Source: Cryomorphaceae bacterium | GTDB lineage: Bacteria > Bacteroidota > Bacteroidia > Flavobacteriales > Flavobacteriaceae | Assembly: GCA_003331265.1 (NCBI GenBank) | Contig: QOPV01000003.1 | Span: 18,877 to 82,876, forward strand | DNA: 64,000 nucleotides | Direction of reading: 5' to 3' | Notes under the pieces: model-generated | Database searches by the model: none | What the model saw: only the letters and a program-made list of their open reading frames with translations | What the model was told of the DNA's origin: nothing | Shown: one piece after another, positions 26,095-34,470 of the stretch | How the letters are laid out: each line of letters opens with the position of its first letter | How positions within the stretch are numbered: the first letter of the stretch is position 1 | Program-made: the position numbers and the translations under genes

Positions 26095-26427
26095 ATGAAA
26101 AAAATTATCATTTTATTTTTATTTTCAATTTTGTTTCAAAGTTGTTTCAGTTATAGAACTGTAGATTTTGAGGATATTGTAAGTGAAAAAAAACAAAAGT
26201 TTGAGGTCGCTAAGTTTGATAGAACAAATATTAAAGGACGATTAGTTTCTAAAAATGAAAACACTATGATTTTAGAAAATAATCAAGGCAATCAAACAAT
26301 CCTTAAAGATGAAATTTACGAAGTTAAAGTTAGAAAATTCTCAATCTTAAAATTAGTTGCTGGAGCTGGTATTGCATATGTTACAGCCGCTATTGTAGCC
26401 ATTGGTTTTCTTCTAGGCGCTTTTTAA
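26095..26427 (+). CDS. Small lipoprotein of unknown function
   Basis: The ORF track starts at 26080, but MKKIIILFLFSILFQSC (Cys17 lipobox) begins at 26095 and is the likelier start. The mature part is about 93 residues: a short beta-rich section (KFDRTNIKGRLVSKNENTMILENNQGNQTILKDEIYEVKVRKFS), which reads like a small SH3-like strand set, then one C-terminal hydrophobic helix (LKLVAGAGIAYVTAAIVAIGFLLGAF). I do not recognise a named family. It stands alone between the phosphatase and GH76 genes. Confidence 0.72.
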   Translation: MKKIIILFLFSILFQSCFSYRTVDFEDIVSEKKQKFEVAKFDRTNIKGRLVSKNENTMILENNQGNQTILKDEIYEVKVRKFSILKLVAGAGIAYVTAAIVAIGFLLGAF

Positions 26428-26530
26428 CCATAGGTAACCAAAATTAAAATAAGCCCTTTGTTTTGGAGAAACTACTCAATCTTGGACTTTGCAAGTAATC
26501 GTTTATAAAAAATAATTTTAATAGTCAGTA

Positions 26531-27616
26531 ATGAAAAAATTAATTGTTTTTATTTTTGTGTTATCTCTTATTTCTTGCAGGAATGTAAATGATTATCAAT
26601 TGTATGCTGACACTACTTTAGATACCCTTCAAAATTGGTATAATGTAGAAACTGGTTTGTATGAGACCACAAGTTGGTGGAACGCTGCTAATGCACTTAC
26701 AGCAATCATTGATTATTCTAGAATAACTGGATCAAATGATTATTTAGATGTCATTGATAATTCCTTTGAAATATGTAAAGAATTTGAAGTTGAAATGCCA
26801 GATCCAACTAATAACTGGATATGTAAAAATTTTATTAATGATTATTATGATGATGAAGGTTGGTGGATTTTAGCTTGGATAAAAGCTTATGAGCTAACAA
26901 ATAATAAAAAATACCTTAAAATGGCTCGAACTACATTCTCAGATATGGCTTTGGGATGGGACAATATATGCGAAGGTGGAATATATTGGAAAAAACCCAA
27001 CATTGGAAAGTCTGCTGTACAAAATGAGTTGTTTTTGCTAGCAGCAATAAGATTACACCAAAAGGGCGAGGGGCAAGTTCTTGGAAAAAGCTATATGGAC
27101 TGGGCTGAACTTACATATAGTTGGTTTATTAATTCTGGAATGATCAATGAAAAATACCTTATAGAAAATGGTTTAGATAGTAATTGTCAACTTAATAAAG
27201 GTAATTATTATACCTATAACCAAGGTATAATTTTAAGTGGATTAGCTGAATTATATAAGGTTAAAAATGATAAATCGTTTTTAGAGTTAGCACATAAAAT
27301 TGCAAATGCTACTTTGATAAATTTAATATACGAAAATGGGATTTTAAAAGACCCAAAAGAACCGGATCTTAATGGAGACGCTTCTCAGTTTAAGGGAATA
27401 TTTATGAGAAACCTAGGATTTTTGTATTCAATATCTCCTAAAGAAGAATATAAAGCATTTATATTAAAAAATGCTAATTCTATTTGGTCAACTGCTAGAA
27501 ACAAATCAACAAATGAAATAGGAGTTGTTTGGAGCAGACACCCTTTAAAAGCGGATGCTTCACGTCAAAGTTCAGCTCTGGATGCTTTCAATGCAGCAAT
27601 GATTGTAACAAAATAA
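26531..27616 (+). CDS. Glycoside hydrolase family 76-like lipoprotein (alpha-1,6-mannanase type)
   Basis: GH76 enzymes cleave alpha-1,6-mannan backbones such as those of fungal cell walls. The lipobox is LSLISCRN. The (alpha/alpha)6 pattern is evident, with LQNWYNVETGLYETTSWWNAANAL early and the diagnostic catalytic Asp pair in NDYYDDEGWWILAWIKAY (Asp107-Asp108). Further helices include GGIYWKKPNIGKSAVQNELFLL and YTYNQGIILSGLAELY. The length of 361 residues fits the family. It may be cotranscribed with the sialidase-like gene 95 bases downstream, but no SusCD pair or other mannan enzymes are adjacent. Confidence 0.92.
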   Translation: MKKLIVFIFVLSLISCRNVNDYQLYADTTLDTLQNWYNVETGLYETTSWWNAANALTAIIDYSRITGSNDYLDVIDNSFEICKEFEVEMPDPTNNWICKNFINDYYDDEGWWILAWIKAYELTNNKKYLKMARTTFSDMALGWDNICEGGIYWKKPNIGKSAVQNELFLLAAIRLHQKGEGQVLGKSYMDWAELTYSWFINSGMINEKYLIENGLDSNCQLNKGNYYTYNQGIILSGLAELYKVKNDKSFLELAHKIANATLINLIYENGILKDPKEPDLNGDASQFKGIFMRNLGFLYSISPKEEYKAFILKNANSIWSTARNKSTNEIGVVWSRHPLKADASRQSSALDAFNAAMIVTK

Positions 27617-27711
27617 TAATTTTGACTTTTTTTTAGCTTATTAATAATTAAAATCAGCTTTAAAAGTTTTTCTATTAGGATTGTTCTAAGAATCAATTTA
27701 AATTTAAGAAT

Positions 27712-28833
27712 ATGAAAAAACTCTTAACTCTATTCCTGTTTGTTTTATTTTTTTCATGTGAGACAAAAAATAATTTAACTGTTTGGTTGAGTGATGAACC
27801 TTTTTTTGATTCTCAGAAACTTTTTTCAAGTGAAAGATTTCCAAATTTAGTTATTACAAACAATGGAACTCTTATAGCTACATGGGGCTCTAGTAAAGTA
27901 ATAGCAAAACGAAGTATTGATGGCGGAAAATCATGGGGAAATGAGATAGTTATAGCTGATCCTGGTTTTCATGGAGGAGGAACACTAGTTGATGATATTA
28001 CTGGAAATATATTTGTTTTTGTTGAGGAGGGTCATCCTGTTAGTCCAATTCAGATCTATGTAAGTGAAGATGATGGTAGATCCTGGGAAAAACATCAAAC
28101 AATAATTGATCAAGATATCAATGGTAATTTAGCATCAATGCATATGAACGAACATGGTATGACTCTAAAAAAAGGAATATATGAAGGTCGTTTAATTAGA
28201 CCAGCTAGATATTATGGAAATAATAATAGTAAGGAAGAATATCCTAATCATTATTCGAATTCAATATATAGTGATGACAGAGGAAAATCTTGGAAAACTA
28301 GTTCGCCATTTCCTGCGTTTGGGACAGGTGAAGCAGCTTTGGAAGAACTTTCAAATGGAATAATATATTATAATTCAAGAAGACATTATTCAAATGATGG
28401 TTTAAATCCTAAAATGAGACATATCGCTTTTAGTTACGATGGAGGTGAAACTTGGGAAGATTTATCGGTTTCAAATGTTCTTCCTGATGGTGCACAATTT
28501 AGAGATTATGGACTAATGGGTGGTCTAACCAGAATTCCTTTAGAAAATAAGGATATATTATTATTTAGTAATATTATATCTTCCAAAAAAGAAGACGGGA
28601 GAACTAACGGATATGTATGGGTTAGTTTAGATGGAGGTAAATCTTGGCCTTTAAAAAGGTCAGTTGACAAGGGAAGTTTTGCTTATTCTTCAATGATAGC
28701 TGGTAGAACTGGGACTATTAATGAAGGAATGATTTTTTTACTATATGAGAGTAATGGTGGCGCTAAATTAGCACGATTTAATTTGCAATGGTTATTTAAT
28801 GATATTGATATTAGAGATTATTTAAAATTTTAA
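27712..28833 (+). CDS. Sialidase-like (BNR/Asp-box) lipoprotein
   Basis: The N-terminus MKKLLTLFLFVLFFSCETK gives a lipobox. Five Asp-box motifs (S-x-D-x-G-x-(S/T)-W) are visible: SIDGGKSWGN, SEDDGRSWEK, SDDRGKSWKT, SYDGGETWED and SLDGGKSWPL, which indicate a six-bladed propeller. ERFPNLVIT near the start stands where the F/Y-R-I-P motif of GH33 occurs but lacks its arginine in that form, while RLIRPARYYG and the glutamate of GTGEAALEEL could serve the active site. An exo-sialidase is the best guess, and a related glycosidase or non-catalytic propeller is possible. Confidence 0.82.
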   Translation: MKKLLTLFLFVLFFSCETKNNLTVWLSDEPFFDSQKLFSSERFPNLVITNNGTLIATWGSSKVIAKRSIDGGKSWGNEIVIADPGFHGGGTLVDDITGNIFVFVEEGHPVSPIQIYVSEDDGRSWEKHQTIIDQDINGNLASMHMNEHGMTLKKGIYEGRLIRPARYYGNNNSKEEYPNHYSNSIYSDDRGKSWKTSSPFPAFGTGEAALEELSNGIIYYNSRRHYSNDGLNPKMRHIAFSYDGGETWEDLSVSNVLPDGAQFRDYGLMGGLTRIPLENKDILLFSNIISSKKEDGRTNGYVWVSLDGGKSWPLKRSVDKGSFAYSSMIAGRTGTINEGMIFLLYESNGGAKLARFNLQWLFNDIDIRDYLKF

Positions 28834-28941
28834 TTAATACTTTACAAATTTAACAGTACTATTATATATTGCAGACAGCCAAAATTAATAAACTATGCAA
28901 CTAAATTATTTTAAAGAGATACAATTAGTAAATAAAAAAAC

Positions 28942-28971
28942 ATTTATATCAGAATGTTTCTTTATATTTAG
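28942..28971 (+). promoter_or_regulatory. Candidate promoter/operator E: ATTT-N6-GAAT plus TATATTTA
   Basis: AACATTTATATCAGAATGTTTCTTTATATTTAG upstream of 28995 repeats the arrangement of sites A and C: half-sites ATTT (28942-28945) and GAAT (28952-28955), then TATATTTA (28963-28970), one base off the TAnnTTTG -7 consensus. Confidence 0.45.
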
Positions 28972-28994
28972 TCATATTAATTAAAAATTAAAAC

Positions 28995-29918
28995 ATGAAA
29001 AAATTATTAACTATTGTAATTATGCTTTTTGTAGGAGTTTCATTTTCACAAAAAAAAGCAAATGGTAAAATTTATATTGAACACCCTGCTTTGGAAATTG
29101 TTAAAAAATTTGATAAAGCATTCGTTAAAGGAGATTTAGAAACTATTAAAAGTCTTGTAGCAGATAACTTTTCCTGGAGACATGGTTCAATGAGAGGAAA
29201 AGCAGGAACTTTACAGCAATTATTGTCACGCTCTAATTATCTGAGTAAAAATATTGTAAATTTTGAAATTATTCACAGAGGATCAGCCTACCCTGATGTT
29301 TTTGAATACAAGGAAGACAACTCTGTAGATGTAAAGACATACGCTTGGTTGATGGGTTATGACAAAAACACTGGAGTTGAGTTAAATATGCCTAGAAACG
29401 CTAACTTTAGAATGACTACAGATGGTAAAAAAATTGCCTGGATGTCTGTTTTAGATGACCGACTCCTGTGGAGTAAAGCATATAGTGCTTATGAAACAAA
29501 AAAGAATGGAGTAATTTACAAAGATCATCCATATGTTTCTAAGGTAAGGCTTTTAATGCAAGCATATCAGGAAATGGATTTTGAAAAAGCGAGAAGTCTA
29601 TACAATGAATCTACTCGATTTTATGATGTAATGAACTCAGGAATAGATGAGTTTAAATCATTAGAAGAAGAGTTTTCTGGTATCGGTGAATATATGAGCA
29701 CCTACGAAATTGTTGATATACGTGAAAGTGGATTTCCTGATGCATTGGATTATGAGGGTAATGGTGCAGTAGTGATTTCTTGGTGGGTTTTTACCTTTAA
29801 AAATAAAAAATCTGGAAATGTTGCAAGAATAATGCAACATTTGCAACACTCGTTTAATGAGAAAGGAGATATAATTAGAGAAGACTATTATTTTAACCCA
29901 GCTCTATTACCAAAATAA
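28995..29918 (+). CDS. Exported tandem NTF2/SnoaL-like protein
   Basis: The signal peptide MKKLLTIVIMLFVGVSFSQ predicts export. The protein has two successive NTF2-like domains with the same opening: EHPALEIVKKFDKAFVKGDLETIKSLVADNFSW (from about residue 30) and DHPYVSKVRLLMQAYQEMDFEKARSLYNESTRFYD (from about residue 175). Each is followed by the sheet pattern ending in (T/F)-x-DGKK-I-AWM or FNEKGDIIRED. NTF2 domains normally dimerise, so this is probably a covalent dimer. It is a single-gene unit with candidate operator E and a strong terminator. The function is unknown. Confidence 0.82.
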   Translation: MKKLLTIVIMLFVGVSFSQKKANGKIYIEHPALEIVKKFDKAFVKGDLETIKSLVADNFSWRHGSMRGKAGTLQQLLSRSNYLSKNIVNFEIIHRGSAYPDVFEYKEDNSVDVKTYAWLMGYDKNTGVELNMPRNANFRMTTDGKKIAWMSVLDDRLLWSKAYSAYETKKNGVIYKDHPYVSKVRLLMQAYQEMDFEKARSLYNESTRFYDVMNSGIDEFKSLEEEFSGIGEYMSTYEIVDIRESGFPDALDYEGNGAVVISWWVFTFKNKKSGNVARIMQHLQHSFNEKGDIIREDYYFNPALLPK

Positions 29919-29940
29919 TTTTTCTAAAATTTATATTTTA

Positions 29941-29977
29941 AAACCCTTGTAAATTAATTACTTACAAGGGTTTTTTT
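29941..29977 (+). terminator. Rho-independent terminator after the tandem NTF2-like gene
   Basis: AAACCCTTGTAA pairs with TTACAAGGGTTT (12-bp stem, 9-base loop), followed by a T run. The stem sequence is the same as that of the terminator at 31416-31450. Confidence 0.85.
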
Positions 29978-29989
29978 AGAAAAAAAGAC

Positions 29990-30018
29990 TTGAATTGAAC
30001 AACAAAAAAATATACTTG
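29990..30018 (+). promoter_or_regulatory. Candidate promoter of the DUF418 gene
   Basis: TTG (29990-29992), an 18-base spacer and TATACTTG (30011-30018) closely fit the Bacteroidota -33/-7 pattern (TTG-N19-TAnnTTTG) with one mismatch. It lies 19 bases before the ATG at 30038. Confidence 0.4.
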
Positions 30019-30037
30019 AATATTTTTTAATTTTAAT

Positions 30038-31264
30038 ATGAGATCACGAATTAAACCTACCAAAAGATCTGAAAGAATTCAATCATTAGATATCCTAAGA
30101 GGATTTGCTGTTTTAGGAATCTTAATTATGAACATACAAAGTTTTTCAATGCCTGGTTCAGCTTACTCTAATCCATTAGCTTATGGAGATCTAACAGGAA
30201 TTAATAAATTAGTTTGGATAGTTAGCCATATTTTAGCTGATCAGAAGTTTATGAATATCTTTTCTATTCTATATGGTGCAGGTATCATTTTAGTAACTTC
30301 CCGAGCTGAATTAAAAACTGGCAAATCTATTGGACTTCATTACAGAAGAACCTTTTGGTTATTAATCTTAGGACTTATTCACGCTCACTTAATTTGGTAC
30401 GGAGATATTCTGGTAGCTTATTCAATATCTGCTTTAATACTTTTTCCTTTACGAAAATTGAGACCTTCAGTTCAGTTTATAATAGGAGTCTTTCTTTTTA
30501 GCATACATTCAATAATATATTTATTTTTTGGAAACACAATTAATTACTGGCCTTCTGAGTCAATTTCTGAAACGGCACAATCTTGGGCACCTACAATTGA
30601 AAGAATAAACTATGAAATTGAGATGATAACAGGTACTTTATCACAACAAGTTCAACATAATTCAGCTGTTGCTACATATTTGGAGACCAATTATTTCATT
30701 TCATTGTATGGGTTTTGGCGTGTTAGTGGACTTATGCTGATTGGGATGTCATTATATAAGTGTGGTTTTTTAATTGCTAACAAGTCCAATGCTTATTATA
30801 AAAAGGTTACATTAATTGTATTACCAACAGGTTTTATAATTGTAATTATAGGTGTGATTAAAAACTTTAATGCTGATTGGAATTGGACATATTCAATGTT
30901 CTTAGGTTCACAATTTAATTACTGGGGAAGCTTACTAATTAGCATTGGATATATTTCATTAATAATGTTATTTTCAAAATATTCTTATTTAAATTCTTTT
31001 AAAAAAAGACTAGCCAGTATTGGACAAATGGCTTTAACCAACTATATTGTTCAATCTGTTATCTCAGTATTGATTTTCTTTGGGGTTGGTTTTAGTTTAT
31101 TTGGACAAGTGGATAGATGGATTCAAGTATTAATTGTTTTAGCTATTTGGTTTTTACAACTTTTATGGTCTAAGCCTTGGTTGAATCGTTATCGTTATGG
31201 TCCATTAGAATGGTTGTGGAGATCACTTTCATATGGAAAAATACAAGCCTTAATTAATAAATAA
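30038..31264 (+). CDS. DUF418 (YeiB-type) integral membrane protein
   Basis: The N-terminal signature RIQSLDILRGFAVLGILIMNIQSF is the hallmark of the DUF418/YeiB group, and the C-terminus GPLEWLWRSLSYGK matches the conserved GPxEWLWRxL(T/S)Y motif. About ten transmembrane helices span the 408 residues. The family is of unknown function and is related to acyltransferase-like membrane proteins that may handle small substrates. The gene stands alone between two terminators with nearly identical stems and is next to tRNA-Ser. Confidence 0.93.
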   Translation: MRSRIKPTKRSERIQSLDILRGFAVLGILIMNIQSFSMPGSAYSNPLAYGDLTGINKLVWIVSHILADQKFMNIFSILYGAGIILVTSRAELKTGKSIGLHYRRTFWLLILGLIHAHLIWYGDILVAYSISALILFPLRKLRPSVQFIIGVFLFSIHSIIYLFFGNTINYWPSESISETAQSWAPTIERINYEIEMITGTLSQQVQHNSAVATYLETNYFISLYGFWRVSGLMLIGMSLYKCGFLIANKSNAYYKKVTLIVLPTGFIIVIIGVIKNFNADWNWTYSMFLGSQFNYWGSLLISIGYISLIMLFSKYSYLNSFKKRLASIGQMALTNYIVQSVISVLIFFGVGFSLFGQVDRWIQVLIVLAIWFLQLLWSKPWLNRYRYGPLEWLWRSLSYGKIQALINK

Positions 31265-31415
31265 ATTATTTAAGAATTTGAAAAAACTAATTCTACTATT
31301 ATGAAACTAAAAGATTAAATATTTAATTAAAAGAGAAATTTCAAATGCTTTTCAAATACCAAGCGAACAACTAGTCAAAAGTAGTAAAGGCAACGATTCA
31401 GGGAGCCATAAAAAT
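31265..31415. other. Noncoding gap before the tRNA terminator
   Basis: About 150 bases without a supported gene lie between the DUF418 stop and the terminator beside tRNA-Ser. Parts (for example CAAGCGAACAACTAGTC and GGCAACGATTCAGGGAGCC) are less AT-rich than usual intergenic DNA here and could be a decayed fragment, but no translated similarity was recognised. Confidence 0.4.
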
Positions 31416-31450
31416 AAACCCTTGTAAATCAATGATTTACAAGGGTTTTT
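31416..31450 (-). terminator. Strong hairpin terminator of tRNA-Ser transcript
   Basis: AAACCCTTGTAAATC and GATTTACAAGGGTTT form a perfect 15-bp stem with a 3-base loop, immediately 3' of tRNA-Ser on the minus strand. A/T runs on both sides make it potentially bidirectional. The stem repeats that at 29941-29977. Confidence 0.8.
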
Positions 31451-31451
31451 G

Positions 31452-31535
31452 CGGAGAGACGGGGACTCGAACCCCGGCGACAGTTACCCGTCGACAGATT
31501 AGCAATCTGCTCCATTACCACTCTGGCACCTCTCC
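31452..31535 (-). tRNA. tRNA-Ser (anticodon GCU)
   Basis: The minus strand folds as a class II tRNA: acceptor GGAGAGG pairs with TCTCTCC (one G-T pair), the anticodon arm CAGA-TTGCTAA-TCTG carries anticodon GCT, an extended variable arm (TCGACGGG...) follows as expected for serine, and the T loop is GGTTCGAACC. The discriminator base is G and the CCA end is not encoded. It reads AGC and AGU codons. Confidence 0.95.
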
Positions 31536-31608
31536 AATATTCATTTAAATTAAATGAGCGAGCAAATTTAACTTTTCCAAGTCAATTCGACAAGATTTAA
31601 AATAAAAA

Positions 31609-32697
31609 TTACAGATTCTTAGTTAATTCCTTTACGATTCTATTTTCAGAAAAGAATTCTTTACCAATAACCTTTAGTGCCGTATAGGTTGGAATAGCAG
31701 CTATCATCCCAAGTGGACCAAATAATAACCCTCCCGTTATGATAATTAAAAAAATTTCTAAAGGATGAGATTTTACGCTGTTTGAAAATATGTAGGGTTG
31801 GCTAAAAAAGTTGTCGATTAATTGTCCAAAAATAAAACCGATTGAAACGTAAATAGCCTTAGGAAGAATTACACTACTAAAATCAGCCCCTATATGACTA
31901 GACATTGTGAGAAGGATCATTAATATTCCACCAACCACAGGCCCAACAAATGGAATTAAGTTGAGTAGAGAGCATAAAAATGCAATTACAAAGGCATTTG
32001 GAGTTCCAATAATTAGAAGAATAATAGTATAAATAACAAACAAGATAAAAATTTGTAAAATTAGGCCCCCAAAATATCTGGAAAGAAGCAACTTGATTGA
32101 TTCAAAAGATTTTCCGAATTTTTTACTGGATTTTTTAGGAATCATGACATACAAGGTTCTTTCTAAAATCATAGCGTCTTTTAATAAAAAGAATGAAATA
32201 AACATTATTGATAAAATACCAATGGTTAAATTTCCAAGAGTCTTTCCAAGAGAGTTTAGAATTTCTGGAACAAATCCAAAATCCATATTACTTAGCCAGT
32301 CCATATTAAAAATAGTATTGTTTAAATCTATATTAAACCGATTTAAATAAGTGGACGTCTCAGCATAAAGAAACTTAATATTTCCTTGAAATGAGTCAAT
32401 ATCTAGAAGAGAAAGATTTTTACCTTGTTCAATTACAAGTGGAATAAAAAGGGAAATAATTCCAATAATAACGGCAAGAAAAAAAAACATCGTGAAAATT
32501 GAAGCTGTTGTGTTTTTTAATTTTAATCTGTTATTTAAGAAAATAACAATTGGTCTACCTATAAGAGAAATTATACCAGCTATTATTAAATAACCTACAA
32601 GAACTTTAATCTCAAATAAAAGATATAGAGTTAATAAAACACCTGTAATAACAAGAAGTGAATGTAGTATTCCTTTAGAAATTTCATTTTTTGACAT
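31609..32697 (-). CDS. AI-2E family transporter (PerM/TqsA-like permease)
   Basis: This inner-membrane protein has about eight helices. The C-terminal region with LLNLIPFVGPVVGGILMILL, ILPKAIYVSIGFIFGQLIDNFFSQPYIFS and LLFGPLGMIAAIPTYTALKVI carries the conserved signatures of the AI-2E exporter family. Members export small molecules or act in Na+/H+ balance; the name AI-2 exporter should not be taken literally. The ORF track begins at 32739 inside the upstream gene, and the ATG at 32697 (MSKNEISKG), 11 bases after the rsmE stop, is preferred. It is the last gene of the tsaD-rsmE-permease operon. Confidence 0.93.
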   Translation of the reverse strand: MSKNEISKGILHSLLVITGVLLTLYLLFEIKVLVGYLIIAGIISLIGRPIVIFLNNRLKLKNTTASIFTMFFFLAVIIGIISLFIPLVIEQGKNLSLLDIDSFQGNIKFLYAETSTYLNRFNIDLNNTIFNMDWLSNMDFGFVPEILNSLGKTLGNLTIGILSIMFISFFLLKDAMILERTLYVMIPKKSSKKFGKSFESIKLLLSRYFGGLILQIFILFVIYTIILLIIGTPNAFVIAFLCSLLNLIPFVGPVVGGILMILLTMSSHIGADFSSVILPKAIYVSIGFIFGQLIDNFFSQPYIFSNSVKSHPLEIFLIIITGGLLFGPLGMIAAIPTYTALKVIGKEFFSENRIVKELTKNL

Positions 32698-32708
32698 ATT
32701 CAAATATA

Positions 32709-33413
32709 TTATAAATTGGCGATAGAAAAAGTATGACATGCTACAATTCCCGCTGTTTCAGCCCTTAATCTGGTATCTCCCAAACTTACATTTTTAAATT
32801 TTTTTGAACTACATAGTTCAACTTCCTTATCTGTAAAATCACCTTCAGGACCAATTAAAATTAAATAGGATGACTTAGGTTTAATGGATTTTATTAGTAG
32901 ACTCTTAGCTGAATCATTACAATGAGCAATAAACAAGTCTTCATTTGTTTTTGTTTTAATAAAATCTTTCAAGCTAGTAACAGAGTTTAATTTTGGTAAA
33001 TGTGTTTTTAAAGATTGTTTCATTGAAGAGACCAATATTTTTTTAAAACGATTTTCATTTATATATTTCTTTTCAGTTCTGTCACATATAAGTGGGGTGA
33101 TTTCTGAGATTCCAATTTCACTAGCTTTTTCTAGAAACCATTCAAATCTCTCACTTGATTTCAATAAAGAAATTCCAATATGAAGGGAGTAGGGTAAAGG
33201 ATTTTTTTTAATGATTTCTTTGATACTTACCTGGCAATTATTTTTTGAAATTGATGATATAGTTCCTTTGAAAAAAATATTTTTTCCATTGGTAATATTA
33301 ATATCATCTCCGATTTCTTTTCTTAAAACTTTAAATATATGTTTGCTTTCATCTTTATTAAAATCAGCTGTTTTGTTATTTAACGTTAAATCAGGTAAAA
33401 AAAATAGTTGCAT
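32709..33413 (-). CDS. rsmE: 16S rRNA (uracil1498-N3)-methyltransferase RsmE
   Basis: RsmE methylates U1498 of 16S rRNA in the small subunit using S-adenosylmethionine. The SPOUT-class C-terminal knot shows LILIGPEGDFTDKEVELC and VSLGDTRLRAETAGIVA, the diagnostic SAM-binding loops. The N-terminal PUA-like part (DESKHIFKVLRKEIGDDINITNG) is also typical. The length of 234 residues is normal. Its start lies 1 base after the tsaD stop, and the downstream permease starts 11 bases after its stop, so the three genes form an operon. Confidence 0.96.
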   Translation of the reverse strand: MQLFFLPDLTLNNKTADFNKDESKHIFKVLRKEIGDDINITNGKNIFFKGTISSISKNNCQVSIKEIIKKNPLPYSLHIGISLLKSSERFEWFLEKASEIGISEITPLICDRTEKKYINENRFKKILVSSMKQSLKTHLPKLNSVTSLKDFIKTKTNEDLFIAHCNDSAKSLLIKSIKPKSSYLILIGPEGDFTDKEVELCSSKKFKNVSLGDTRLRAETAGIVACHTFSIANL

Positions 33414-33414
33414 A

Positions 33415-34422
33415 TTAAATTTGATATCTTGATTTTGCTCCTTCTTCTAAATTAGAGAAGTCTCTATTATTATATTTTAAATAACCTACCATTGCAATCA
33501 TTGCAGCATTATCAGTGGTGTATTCGAACTTGGGAAAAAAAGCTTTAAAGCTATTTTTATCACTTTTAAATTTTTTAATTATCGCGGAATTACAGGAAAC
33601 ACCCCCACCAAATACAACATTATTAATTTTAGTTAGTTTAATGGCATTAGTGATTTTCTCAAAAAGGATATCTACAATGGTTTTTTGTAGAGAGGCACAA
33701 AGATTATTAAGTTCATTAGAGATAAAATCTTTATTTGATTTACTTTCTTTTTCAATAAATCTAAGAAAGCCCGTTTTTAATCCACTAAAACTAAAACTAA
33801 GATCTCCAACCTTTGGTTTTGTAAATTTAAATTTCAAAGGGTCACCTAATTTTGAATTTTTATCAATTATTGGTCCAGCAGGGTAGGGTAATCCCATCAT
33901 TTTACCACATTTGTCAAAAGTTTCTCCTATCGCATCGTCTAATGTTTCGCCAATAACTTCCATATCAAAGTAATCCCTTACCATTACAATTTGAGTATGC
34001 CCTCCAGAAATAGTAACTCCGATGAATGGAAATGTTGGCTTTTCTAAATTACAATCTTCAATAAAATGTGCTAAAAGGTGGGCCTGCATGTGATTCACCT
34101 CAATAATTGGTATTCCCAGTCCTAGTGACAAAGACTTTGAAAATGATGATCCAATTAAAAGAGACCCTAATAATCCAGGGCCTCTTGTGTAAGCTATAGC
34201 ATTTAATTGATTTTTGTCGATATTTGCTATTGAAATTGCCTGGTTGACCACAGGAATTATATTTTGTTGATGAGCTCTCGAAGCTAACTCTGGAACAACT
34301 CCTCCGTAGGATTTGTGAATTTCTTGATTAGCTACAAGATTGGACAATACTTTACCATCACATAAAACAGATGCTGAAGTGTCATCGCAAGAAGATTCGA
34401 TTCCTAAAATGTAGGTAGGCAC
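33415..34422 (-). CDS. tsaD: tRNA threonylcarbamoyladenosine transferase subunit TsaD
   Basis: TsaD, with TsaB and TsaE, transfers the threonylcarbamoyl group to A37 of ANN-decoding tRNAs. The ASKHA ATPase fold begins ILGIESSCDDTSASVL. The metal-binding histidines are in VNHMQAHLLAHF, and other signatures are SGGHTQIV, GETFDKCGKMMGLPYPAGP and NVVFGGGVSCNS. The length of 335 residues is standard. It is the first gene of the tsaD-rsmE-permease operon and is divergent from tamB. The essential-gene neighbourhood marks this as chromosomal core DNA. Confidence 0.97.
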   Translation of the reverse strand: MPTYILGIESSCDDTSASVLCDGKVLSNLVANQEIHKSYGGVVPELASRAHQQNIIPVVNQAISIANIDKNQLNAIAYTRGPGLLGSLLIGSSFSKSLSLGLGIPIIEVNHMQAHLLAHFIEDCNLEKPTFPFIGVTISGGHTQIVMVRDYFDMEVIGETLDDAIGETFDKCGKMMGLPYPAGPIIDKNSKLGDPLKFKFTKPKVGDLSFSFSGLKTGFLRFIEKESKSNKDFISNELNNLCASLQKTIVDILFEKITNAIKLTKINNVVFGGGVSCNSAIIKKFKSDKNSFKAFFPKFEYTTDNAAMIAMVGYLKYNNRDFSNLEEGAKSRYQI

Positions 34423-34470
34423 AATATTTGTTTAATAACAAAGATAATACATATAAATATCAAAAAGTTT

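Noticed and set aside
27670-27711. ATTG-N6-GAAT upstream of the sialidase-like gene as another regulon site
   Set aside because: Only one half-site matches well, the AACAT flank is missing and no TATATTAG-like box follows at the right distance.
31265-31415. Possible integrase remnant or small RNA next to tRNA-Ser
   Set aside because: No translated segment resembled a recombinase, and no convincing RNA fold other than the terminator was found by eye.
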